Below are positions 54,188 to 60,744 of a stretch of 64,000 bases of DNA, piece by piece; the stretch's first letter is position 1; every line of letters begins with the position of its first letter. The position numbers were made by a program, and so were the translations under genes. The notes beneath the pieces are model-generated. The model saw nothing but the letters and a program-made list of their open reading frames with translations, had not been told where the DNA came from and did not search any database. The stretch comes from Paenibacillus tianjinensis. GTDB taxonomy: Bacteria; Bacillota; Bacilli; Paenibacillales; Paenibacillaceae. The stretch is from contig NZ_CP070969.1 of NCBI RefSeq assembly GCF_017086365.1, positions 3,844,001 to 3,908,000 of the forward strand, given 5' to 3'.

Positions 54188-54510
54188 AATCTGTTCTCCT
54201 TTAACTCGCTAATTTTTGAAGATACGAACTCCCACTTTTCCCAGAATCTTTGCAGCTCAGCGCGTCCCGCGTCGTTGATCGCGAAAAACTTTCGCGGCGG
54301 TCCGATGTCGGACGGCTTTTTGGTGATCTCCACCAGTTTGTTTTTTTCAAGCCGGATCAGAATGGTATACACTGTTCCTTCTACAACGTCTGTGAAGCCG
54401 AGGGCATTCAGCTGCCGTGTAATTTCGTAGCCGTAGGTTTCTTTGCGGCTTATAATTTCAAGAACACTACCCTCAAGCACGCCTTTGAGCATTTCCGTTA
54501 TGTTTTCCAA
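54184..54510 (-). CDS. PadR family transcriptional regulator
   Basis: A 108-aa winged-helix repressor. LEGSVLEIISRKETYGYEITRQL and VVEGTVYTILIRLEKNKLVE are the PadR signature, with a short C-terminal dimer helix (subfamily 2). TTG at 54510 is preferred because AAGGGTG lies 6 nt upstream; a GTG three codons earlier is possible. It leads the operon and, like LmrR, probably represses it until a drug-like ligand binds. Confidence 0.87.
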   Translation of the reverse strand: MENITEMLKGVLEGSVLEIISRKETYGYEITRQLNALGFTDVVEGTVYTILIRLEKNKLVEITKKPSDIGPPRKFFAINDAGRAELQRFWEKWEFVSSKISELKENRL

Positions 54511-54568
54511 AACAATCACCCTTCGCTATTCTGTATGACTGGTATGCTGTATTACTTACTACCACTAC

Positions 54569-54597
54569 ACAGTAACACGCAGTAGCTGGTTAGTCAA
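54569..54597 (-). promoter_or_regulatory. Promoter of the PadR operon
   Basis: TTGACT (54592-54597) and TACTGT (54569-54574) are 17 nt apart on the minus strand. The sequence from spacer to just past -10 has repeated ACTG and TAGT half-sites that may be the PadR target. Confidence 0.6.
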
Positions 54598-54657
54598 TAG
54601 TATTTGCCGGATACGGATGGAATTTTTTTCTTCCTGTTTACCCGTTTAGCTTCTACG

Positions 54658-54700
54658 CAAACAAGGAGCAACTCTGCCGTGGCAAGCTGCTCCTTGTTTG
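54658..54700 (-). terminator. Terminator after the VOC gene at 54.7 kb
   Basis: AAACAAGGAGCA pairs with TGCTCCTTGTTT, 12 bp, tail TTGTTTG on the minus strand. Confidence 0.7.
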
Positions 54701-54729
54701 TTAGATATCGCGCTATCCATATTTTTTGT

Positions 54730-55125
54730 TTAGACCAGTTGCTGCGCAAGCTCCCAGACATGACCCGCCGGATCCGCGAAGGCAGCTGTTCGTACTCCCC
54801 ACGGGCGGTTCAATGGGCCATTCAGCAGCACCACTCCGCTTTTCATAAGCTCGTTAATTTCAGCGTCTATATCTTCTACCCGGATTGTAAACTGAAACCG
54901 TGATCCGTCCTGCGGGCTGGCGACTTTACCTGGCTGGATCAGGCCATCCGCTTCTGAAATAGCAAGTAGATTAATGCTCATATTTCCGAAGCTGAATACC
55001 GCTGACACCTCATCCTCGTAAACGGTAGACAATTTAAATACATCCTGGTAAAAAGCTTTCGTCTTAAGCAAATCCTCTACAAATAACGTAATTACATCCA
55101 CATTCATCGTTCCTAAATGCTTCAT
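54730..55125 (-). CDS. VOC (glyoxalase) family protein
   Basis: A 131-aa protein of two VOC modules (NVDVITLFVEDLLKTKAFYQDVF and RFQFTIRVEDIDAEINELMKSGV), ending in RTAAFADPAGHVWELAQQ, where the final Glu is a metal-ligand position. Function not predictable. It is a single-gene unit between the PadR operon and the orphan kinase. Confidence 0.83.
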   Translation of the reverse strand: MKHLGTMNVDVITLFVEDLLKTKAFYQDVFKLSTVYEDEVSAVFSFGNMSINLLAISEADGLIQPGKVASPQDGSRFQFTIRVEDIDAEINELMKSGVVLLNGPLNRPWGVRTAAFADPAGHVWELAQQLV

Positions 55126-55216
55126 ACGCAGCCACCTTTCTGCTTATGGAAGAATTATAGCCGTTATCTATTCTAATATAACCGAGATTGCAATGACCTA
55201 TTGTTTCCGATCCGCT

Positions 55217-56455
55217 TCAGGTAGGAATCGTAATCCGGAAGGTTGTACCCTTGCCTTTCTCGCTTTCCACCTCTATATTCCCTTTTACCTTATTGACAGC
55301 ACTGTAAGCCATAAGCATGCCCAGGCCCGTTCCTTCTTCCTTGGTCGAATAATACGGCTTGCCAAGGCGCGAGATTTCTTCCTTGGTCATACCAATTCCC
55401 GTGTCGCGGATCGTGATCACGATGTCCTGCTTCTTTTCCGAGAAATGAATCGAGAGGATCCCTCCGCCTTTATCTTTCATGGCCTCAATCCCGTTTTTGT
55501 AAAGATTAATCAGGCCTTGCTGAATTTGATTCTTGTCGTAGCTTATATTCAGCGTATTGCTGAAACTGAAATGGACCTCTACTTTGTGGGTAGTTGCGAA
55601 GGGCTTGATGATGTTCATGGTATACTCCGCTTCTTCTTTCATATTGGAGAAGACCATGTTGTCAGACTGCGGCTTGGCAAAAGAAAGATAATCACTGATG
55701 ATCTTCTCCGCACGGTTTAGTTCCAGCAGTGAAAACTCCACATACCTTTTTTCCTCAGGCGTGATGGTCTTGGATTTGTTTAACAGCTGCAGAAAGCCGC
55801 TGGTCACCGTAAGCGGATTCCTCATTTCATGGGACACACTTGCCGCCAGCTCACTAACAACGTTCAGACGCTCTGATTGCAGTACCCGGTCACGGTTCTT
55901 AATATTGGTGATGATCTGCTCTATTAGAATCATAATAATACTCATCACAACCGCATGTGTCGTTAAGGCATACACGGTAAGCGTCCAGAATTGATCATCC
56001 AGTGTACCTTTCATCACCCCGAGGACAATCAGATAAACCCCCATCGTTAACATCGCCAGGATGGTTGCCCACGAGATCCGGCGCCTCGCGCTTAGCTTGA
56101 TGAACCATTTACTCAAAGATGGCACCAGCAGCAGCATAGCCGTTGAGAATAGGAAGGATGGAAGCGTACCGGGCCCTCCAACATAGAAGCGGGTTAAATT
56201 TAATATTACATACAACAGAAGGACGTTCTTATATCCGCCAAAAAGTGCCACAAGAATGAACGGAATATACCGGAGATCGTAAATGTACCCCATTTCCAGC
56301 TTGATGGGCTTAACCATGCACAGAACCATCGTAACGGCAGACATGAGTACAAGAAGTTTTTGATTATAGCGGTTTGCTCTATTTTCAAAGAAAATCACAA
56401 CAATTAAGACCGGAAATAATAAAAACAGAAAATTTAAAAGTAATGTTTCAAACAA
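55217..56455 (-). CDS. Orphan sensor histidine kinase, KinB/KinC-like (5TM-LYT type)
   Basis: A 412-aa kinase. Residues 1-190 form five to six membrane helices of the 5TMR-LYT class seen in sporulation kinase KinB. HisKA has SVSHEMRNPLTVTSGF with the phospho-His, the N-box is LINLYKNGIEAM and G-boxes are RDTGIGMTKEEISRLGKPYYSTKEEGTGLGM. No response regulator is nearby, as for kinases that feed Spo0F. A role in the sporulation phosphorelay is inference. The ATG is 5' of a long AT-rich leader. Confidence 0.87.
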   Translation of the reverse strand: MFETLLLNFLFLLFPVLIVVIFFENRANRYNQKLLVLMSAVTMVLCMVKPIKLEMGYIYDLRYIPFILVALFGGYKNVLLLYVILNLTRFYVGGPGTLPSFLFSTAMLLLVPSLSKWFIKLSARRRISWATILAMLTMGVYLIVLGVMKGTLDDQFWTLTVYALTTHAVVMSIIMILIEQIITNIKNRDRVLQSERLNVVSELAASVSHEMRNPLTVTSGFLQLLNKSKTITPEEKRYVEFSLLELNRAEKIISDYLSFAKPQSDNMVFSNMKEEAEYTMNIIKPFATTHKVEVHFSFSNTLNISYDKNQIQQGLINLYKNGIEAMKDKGGGILSIHFSEKKQDIVITIRDTGIGMTKEEISRLGKPYYSTKEEGTGLGMLMAYSAVNKVKGNIEVESEKGKGTTFRITIPT

Positions 56456-56626
56456 AAGTTAACTTCCTCTCAGCTTGTGCTACTATGGATGTTCCTAATT
56501 CTAAGGGAGCATAAACAACCCCATTATTACAACCAAACGTTTATATTTTCCTGCTATGTTTTATAATTATATAAAATTTCCTGCAATTACACATCATTTT
56601 TTACAAGTAATATTCGTATTGGAGTA
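56456..56626. other. AT-rich leader of the orphan kinase
   Basis: Non-coding; I see no clear promoter hexamers, operator or structured leader. Confidence 0.4.
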
Positions 56627-56665
56627 TAAAAAAAGCTCCATTTCCACATGCTCGTGAAAACGGAG
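56627..56665 (-). terminator. Terminator after the LRR gene and small ORF
   Basis: On the minus strand CTCCGTTTTCAC pairs with GTGGAAATGGAG with G-U pairs, followed by C and T7. Confidence 0.8.
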
Positions 56666-56688
56666 TCATTTTATACAGCCCCTGTTTG

Positions 56689-56808
56689 TTATCCAATGCT
56701 TAACTCTGCAAGCAGATTATTCAGCCGGTCGAAATTCTGTTCATTAGCCTCAAGCAAAAACGTCCTGGCTTGCTCCACTACATCCGGCTTCTTATAAGGT
56801 ACATGCAT
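56689..56808 (-). CDS. Small ORF of 39 codons after the LRR gene
   Basis: ATG at 56808 opens a frame reading MHVPYKKPDVVEQARTFLLE, then ANEQNFDRLNNLLAELSIG, stopping at 56689. The composition is protein-like, with an amphipathic helix (VVEQARTFLLEANEQNFDRL). It starts 11 nt after the LRR stop and ends 23 nt before the terminator, so it is transcribed with the LRR gene. No strong ribosome binding site is seen and I know no family. It could be a true small protein or a remnant. Confidence 0.4.
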   Translation of the reverse strand: MHVPYKKPDVVEQARTFLLEANEQNFDRLNNLLAELSIG

Positions 56809-56819
56809 TGAATTAGAAG

Positions 56820-57581
56820 CTATTCCAGCTGAGAATCGCCGTTATTGTCCCATTCTACTGTGACACCATTGTCCTCTAAATGCCGGATAACCTGCTCCGC
56901 CTGTTCACCCAGCGGATTATTCGACAACGAGACTTCCTGCAGATTTGGTATCGTTTCGAGCACTTCAATATCGCGGATAAAGTTATCTTCCAGAAAAAGA
57001 TGCTCCAAGGTCGGATGATTCTTTAGCGGCGTCAGATCTTGAATGTTATTATCGCCCAAAAATAGCCAGTCTAACTTCAAATTCCGGATAGGACTTAGAT
57101 CTTCTACCAGATTCCTGTTGGCCAGAAGTGAGGACAGCTTATTCAGATTTTTTAGCGGGGCCAGACTTTTAATCTGGTTACCGTCCATGGTCAGAGTTCG
57201 CAGCGAGCTTAATTTTGCAACTGGTGAAAGGTCCGTAAGCTGATTCCCGTCTAACGCCAGAAACGTTAACTCTTTCAGGTTGCCCAACGGTCTAATCGAC
57301 CTTATATTTTGATTTGGCAGGATCAGACTCTGCATGTTCACGGCGTATTCGAGACCTTGTACAGTTCTAACTTTAGGCCTGGAACCGTTGATATATAATG
57401 ATTCCAGCTTCTGCAGATTAGCTGCCTTCAGCTCAGTATCCGCCCGCAGCTTCAATTCCGTCCGGATGGCTTTCGCCAATACCGGGTCCGTGATCACGGA
57501 AGCGGCCCAAACCGCCGTGGCCGGAAGTAATAAAACAACTAACGAGAACGAGATAAAACGTTTGATTAGCCTGGTAGACAT
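56820..57581 (-). CDS. Secreted leucine-rich repeat protein, internalin-like
   Basis: A 253-aa protein with a signal peptide (FISFSLVVLLLPATAVWA) and about six 22-residue LRR units of the internalin type (SLILPNQNIRSIRPLGNLKEL, FLALDGNQLTDLSPVAKLSSL, TLTMDGNQIKSLAPLKNLNKL). No sortase motif or transmembrane tail follows, so it is probably released or loosely held on the wall. Role unknown; LRRs bind proteins. AAGGAGG lies upstream of the ATG. Confidence 0.85.
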   Translation of the reverse strand: MSTRLIKRFISFSLVVLLLPATAVWAASVITDPVLAKAIRTELKLRADTELKAANLQKLESLYINGSRPKVRTVQGLEYAVNMQSLILPNQNIRSIRPLGNLKELTFLALDGNQLTDLSPVAKLSSLRTLTMDGNQIKSLAPLKNLNKLSSLLANRNLVEDLSPIRNLKLDWLFLGDNNIQDLTPLKNHPTLEHLFLEDNFIRDIEVLETIPNLQEVSLSNNPLGEQAEQVIRHLEDNGVTVEWDNNGDSQLE

Positions 57582-57596
57582 AAGATCCTCCTTTTA

Positions 57597-57740
57597 GACG
57601 AGTACTGTCGTCCTTCAACACTTCCACTTCACGCTGTGTGATCCCGACAAGCTGGATAAAATCCACCCTTCCATGGATCGTATCGATCCCGGCAGGTCAT
57701 TTCATATCCCCAGCCGCTCCATTCTCCGGCAAATGCTTCT
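57597..57740 (-). pseudogene. Remnant of a suppressor-of-fused (SUFU) domain gene
   Basis: One frame reads GEWSGWGYEMTCRDRYDPW, matching the central SUFU block (GxxSGWGYELT). A second frame directly after reads VDFIQLVGITQREVEVLKDD, matching the C-terminal SUFU block (FLQLVGLTEEELE). The roughly 60 residues that normally separate them are missing and the frames differ. What remains is non-functional. SUFU proteins in bacteria are often immunity proteins in toxin systems. Confidence 0.6.
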
Positions 57741-57762
57741 TCATTAACGTACATCCCATAAA

Positions 57763-57788
57763 TAAAAAAGGCCATCCAGAGATGACCT
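57763..57788 (-). terminator. Terminator after the YiaA/B-like gene
   Basis: AGGTCATC-TCTG-GATGGCCT on the minus strand, followed by T5. Confidence 0.8.
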
Positions 57789-57843
57789 CTTCATTATCAA
57801 ATGATGCGGCAGTCCAGAACAAATTGAAATTATGTCCGTCCTC

Positions 57844-58320
57844 TTAGCCCTGGTAATCTCTTTTGGATTCCAGCTCGGCAAGATTATCTTTGTCTTCTGC
57901 GTTATCCCTTGTCACTTTCTGAACGCCAATCGCGCTATACGAAATTAACAGAATAACAGCTATGTAATATCCTTTTACATTTAATTCAAATGGAGCGTTA
58001 TAAAGACCAATGAAGAACATCGCATACCCGATTACTAAACCTGCAATAGCCATACCTGTAAAAGCTGATGTATTCCTCATCCGGTGTTTAGGGTTTTCCA
58101 GGCGGATTTCTCGATCTTCCGTATTGTCCCGGACAACCTTCTGCATCACGATGCAGCTAATCGTAATTAAGACCATGCACAGCAGATAATACCCCTTCAC
58201 ATTCAGTTCCCAAGTGTCGTTATATACCCCCAGACAGAATAAGAACAGACCTGCAGCCAGAGCAAAATATGATGCCAATGTGAAAGCAGTGGTATTACGC
58301 TTGCGATAATGTTGATTCAA
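57844..58320 (-). CDS. YiaA/YiaB two-helix membrane protein, duplicated
   Basis: A 158-aa protein with two copies of a 75-residue module, each with two membrane helices and the shared block LNVKGYY (WELNVKGYYLLCMVLITI and FELNVKGYYIAVILLIS) and the endings VVRDNTEDRE and VTRDNAEDKD. This duplicated YiaAB architecture is known in Bacillota; function is unknown. Single gene with its own terminator. Confidence 0.87.
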   Translation of the reverse strand: MNQHYRKRNTTAFTLASYFALAAGLFLFCLGVYNDTWELNVKGYYLLCMVLITISCIVMQKVVRDNTEDREIRLENPKHRMRNTSAFTGMAIAGLVIGYAMFFIGLYNAPFELNVKGYYIAVILLISYSAIGVQKVTRDNAEDKDNLAELESKRDYQG

Positions 58321-58419
58321 AAATGTTCCTCCCCCAGTGCAAAGTTGAATGGCATTTTTCCTTCTCCACTATAACGTGAAATCCAGGTAAAATTCTACCA
58401 TAATTTACTTTAATCACGC

Positions 58420-58641
58420 TTATCTGCGCTGTATCCGTTTTACAGATTGATAATGGCGGCGTGTTATCCATTGGTTATGCGTATCCGAATCTCAATATGT
58501 CAGAGGGATATAATGCTTCTAGTCCCCATACTGTGCCTTCAAAAGCCTCGCCCTGCTTGCCCTTCTCTCAGATCACGAGTTCTGGAGTGTGAAAACGAGC
58601 CCCTTCCCAAGCTTGAACAGCGGCAGGCCATCGCCGAGTGA
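58420..58641 (+). pseudogene. Remnant of a DUF2264 gene
   Basis: DNGGVLSIGYAYPNLNMSEG and YNASSP, then after a frameshift YCAFKSLALLALLSDHEFW, and in a third frame NEPLPKLEQRQAIAE, are the consecutive conserved blocks of DUF2264 (which occurs in polysaccharide utilisation loci). At least two frameshifts are present and the 5' two-thirds of the gene is absent. Confidence 0.7.
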
Positions 58642-58830
58642 AACATGCTTATCTCCGCCGAGCAAGCTGACATGTTCTGTGACTGGAGCCCCGGGACGGA
58701 TTCCATCGTTTCCTACGGCTCCGGAAGGTATCACCGGGAGTCGGACCGTGAAGTGCCGATTATTTACGGCGACTACTTTTTTCTGGAAGTAATCCTGCGG
58801 CTGTTAGACCGGGACAATTTGATTTGGTAG
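58642..58830 (+). pseudogene. Fragment resembling the C-terminus of a GH88/105 hydrolase
   Basis: MLISAEQADMFCDWSPG leads to PIIYGDYFFLEVILRLLDRD, which matches the C-terminal block (WGDYFYLEALLRL) of unsaturated glucuronyl hydrolases. Only about 62 residues remain and no start region is present. It directly abuts the DUF2264 remnant, so the two may have been fused by deletion. Confidence 0.55.
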
Positions 58831-58831
58831 C

Positions 58832-59665
58832 TTATTCAATATACCGCATGGCAAGCTCTGTATGATATCTCGACAGATTTCTTGAAAATTGCTGATCCGG
58901 AAATCCGCGGTGCAGCAGCTTCAGCCCGGCCGAGATTAAGGCGATGTGATGATGGAACCGGTAAAACCGCATTCTATCAGGATCAAGGGAATCGTTCTTC
59001 AAATAGCGGTAATACTCGCCTAATCTGAATTCCAGAAAGCTGTGTTTATCCAGCAGCTTCTCTATATTAGTGTTAATGAGGTCGATATACTGCACTGCAT
59101 AAGCTAACTGCTGCTTCGCATTATCCTGCAGCACCAGATGACATTGGCCTGGTTTACGTACATTGCGATGCTGCTCAGGTGCCCCGAAGGTATTCCTCTT
59201 GATGTTATGCATTGCAGTAACCAGAGTCCCTACCTGCTGCAAAACATGCTCCTTAACCTCCGGATCAGGATGGCTGAAATAGGCTTCAGCTTTTTGTCCG
59301 TCTATATACTCAACCAGTGCGTAATCAAACGTATAGTCCATTCTTTCATTATTCAAGTCGTAAAGTGCCGGCGTGCGGATAGAATGTTCCTTCAAAAACC
59401 TGTTACTGGATGCAAACAGGCCGCTGCCGTAAGAACCTGCATTGATCGTATTTTGTTCGATTTCCTGCTGAAAAAAATTCATGGGCAGATCCCACACATA
59501 AAGCACACAGCTGAAGCCGTTCGTGCAGTTTACCTTATAGACTACCTTTTGGGCACCGCCATGCATTCTGGACACACCTGAAACTACGCAGGAGCTTCCA
59601 AAAACCTGGCCGATATATTCCTGCAGCGCAAGGGGGGCAAGATGGCAGCTAACGTCAACATTCAT
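58832..59665 (-). CDS. Phosphotransferase (APH-fold) protein lacking the catalytic loop
   Basis: A 277-aa protein. The N-lobe of an aminoglycoside phosphotransferase fold is visible (HGGAQKVVYKVNCTNGFSCVLYVW, with the ATP-lysine region altered), and YALVEYIDGQ is the hinge. The C-lobe normally carries an HGDxxxxN loop and a DxD/DxE metal site; here the chain goes from LINTNIEKLLDKHSF straight to LEFRLGEYYRYLKNDSLDPDR. About 50 residues including both motifs are missing, in frame. Such a protein cannot transfer phosphate by the normal mechanism and may be a pseudokinase or a decayed gene. Confidence 0.75.
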   Translation of the reverse strand: MNVDVSCHLAPLALQEYIGQVFGSSCVVSGVSRMHGGAQKVVYKVNCTNGFSCVLYVWDLPMNFFQQEIEQNTINAGSYGSGLFASSNRFLKEHSIRTPALYDLNNERMDYTFDYALVEYIDGQKAEAYFSHPDPEVKEHVLQQVGTLVTAMHNIKRNTFGAPEQHRNVRKPGQCHLVLQDNAKQQLAYAVQYIDLINTNIEKLLDKHSFLEFRLGEYYRYLKNDSLDPDRMRFYRFHHHIALISAGLKLLHRGFPDQQFSRNLSRYHTELAMRYIE

Positions 59666-59688
59666 TAAACAACACTTCTGATCATGTA

Positions 59689-59718
59689 TTGCCGGCTACT
59701 GCTACCTCACTGTATAAT
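59689..59718 (+). promoter_or_regulatory. Promoter of a candidate small RNA
   Basis: TTGCCG (59689-59694) and a perfect TATAAT (59713-59718), 18 nt apart, pointing away from the APH-fold gene. Confidence 0.55.
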
Positions 59719-59724
59719 AATCCC

Positions 59725-59837
59725 TGGAAAAAATATAGACTGTTTCTTTCCGTTCTTGCTATGATGTTGAATAAGGTCTTTATAAAAATAGCCATACGCA
59801 GCAGCCCTTCGATTGAAGTCGAGCGGCTGCTTTTTTT
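59725..59837 (+). ncRNA. Candidate small RNA of about 113 nt
   Basis: Lies between the promoter above and a strong hairpin GCAGCC-TTCGA-TCGA-GGCTGC (59801-59830) followed by T7. No convincing coding frame or ribosome binding site is present. It could also be a short leader of an unrecognised gene. Family not recognised. Confidence 0.4.
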
Positions 59838-59921
59838 GTTGCTGCTTGGCGGCAGGAAACGGCTCAGAGAACATAGTCGTCCCCCCTTGCCCACGCATAT
59901 CCTTATCTGACCTTTTGCATG

Positions 59922-59965
59922 CTCTTCGCGTGTCCTTCGTGTGTCCTTCGCGTGCTCTCCGCATC
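59922..59965. repeat. 11-bp tandem repeat, four units
   Basis: CTCTTCGCGTG, TCCTTCGTGTG, TCCTTCGCGTG and CTCTCCGCATC follow one another. Short and imperfect. Confidence 0.6.
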
Positions 59966-59975
59966 TCCTATCCGT

Positions 59976-60160
59976 CTAACGGACTCAGATGACCTTATCC
60001 GCCGCAAAATCCCAAGTATCACATTCTAACGGACTCCAGCGCCGTTATTTTACCAATTCAGCCTGGTAATAGCCTGTCAGGGGTGAAATAAGGTCCTCTC
60101 GGTCCGTTAGCTTCCCCAAGAGTGCCGTTTAGCGAAAATAACGGCTGTGGAGTCCGTTAG
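59976..60160. repeat. Two interleaved inverted repeats
   Basis: Arms a (59976-59998) and a' (60088-60110) pair through CTAACGGAC and GACCTTAT. Arms b (60026-60051) and b' (60135-60160) pair over 26 nt with two mismatches. Order a-b-a'-b' is pseudoknot-like; both left arms share CTAACGGACTC. Confidence 0.75.
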
Positions 60161-60290
60161 CCGTCGAAAGGAGCGGCCGACGGGTAACCTCTACAAAGTT
60201 TTTGGGTTGTACTGTGTCGCGGATTGCACTAATGCCGGGAATTGCGGGCTTGCTTGAGTTTGCACGAATGATGAGGTTGGGCGGACAGTC

Positions 60291-60436
60291 GAGGTTACAC
60301 TACTATTGCAGTTGGTGAGTTCAGCCGAGGTTACACTACTATCGCAGCTGGTGGACTGAGCTAGTGTTACACTACTATTGCAATTGGAGGTGTAAGCTGA
60401 GGATCTCACTAACATTGCAGTTGACACTGCTGAGCC
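60291..60436. repeat. 36-bp tandem repeats, four units
   Basis: Units at 60291-60326, 60327-60362, 60363-60398 and 60399-60436 share a GTTACACTACTATTGCA-type core; the last is most diverged and 38 bp. On the minus strand a frame of 12-codon period (T-x-C-N/D-S-S-V-T) crosses them, but no start or ribosome binding site supports translation. Confidence 0.75.
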
Positions 60437-60521
60437 GGGCTTTGAACAGTAGCTGGTTGGGCTTTTTGATTTTTGTTTTTTCTTGGCGTTTCATTTCGGA
60501 GCGCAGCAATCGAAATAACAA

Positions 60522-60554
60522 AAGAAGCGTTTGCTGTATTAGCAAACGCTTCTT
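60522..60554. terminator. Terminator of the mgl operon
   Basis: AAGAAGCGTTTGCT-GTATT-AGCAAACGCTTCTT is a perfect 14-bp stem. On the minus strand it is followed by TTGTTATTT, and it lies 190 nt after the mglC stop with hairpin repeat D between. Confidence 0.7.
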
Positions 60555-60578
60555 GCTGCTTTACCCTACCTTAGCGAG

Positions 60579-60734
60579 GTGATGGGAGTAACGGAGGGAA
60601 AGTTTGGAGCTGGAGGAGCGGTAGTGTCCGCCTTTGTTCTCGAATTCCCACCGCCTAGGCGGTATAGAATCAAGGAATTCGAGAACAACAGCTTCCGGAA
60701 GCCCAAACCTTTCCCGCAGTTACGACCGGTCACC
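60579..60734 (-). repeat. Dispersed hairpin element, copy D, after mglC
   Basis: On the minus strand it starts GGTGACC and ends CATCACC. Stems: GGGAAAGGTTTGG with CCAAACTTTCCC, the perfect TTGTTCTCGAATTCC/GGAATTCGAGAACAA, and inner CCGCC/GGCGG. It is same-sense as mglC and within its 3' untranslated region, 10 nt after the stop. Confidence 0.85.
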
Positions 60735-60744
60735 GAGCCGCACC

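Noticed and set aside
59689..59910. A 73-codon open frame over the candidate small RNA
   Set aside because: Its start coincides with the -35 region of the promoter and it runs through the terminator, so it cannot be translated from that transcript.
60191..60427. A 78-codon repeat peptide on the minus strand across the 36-bp units
   Set aside because: The 12-residue periodicity follows directly from the DNA repeat length; no ribosome binding site, promoter or signal peptide supports it.
60291..60436. 36-bp repeats as a CRISPR array
   Set aside because: The units abut without unique spacers and drift in sequence, and no cas genes are nearby; it is a plain tandem repeat.
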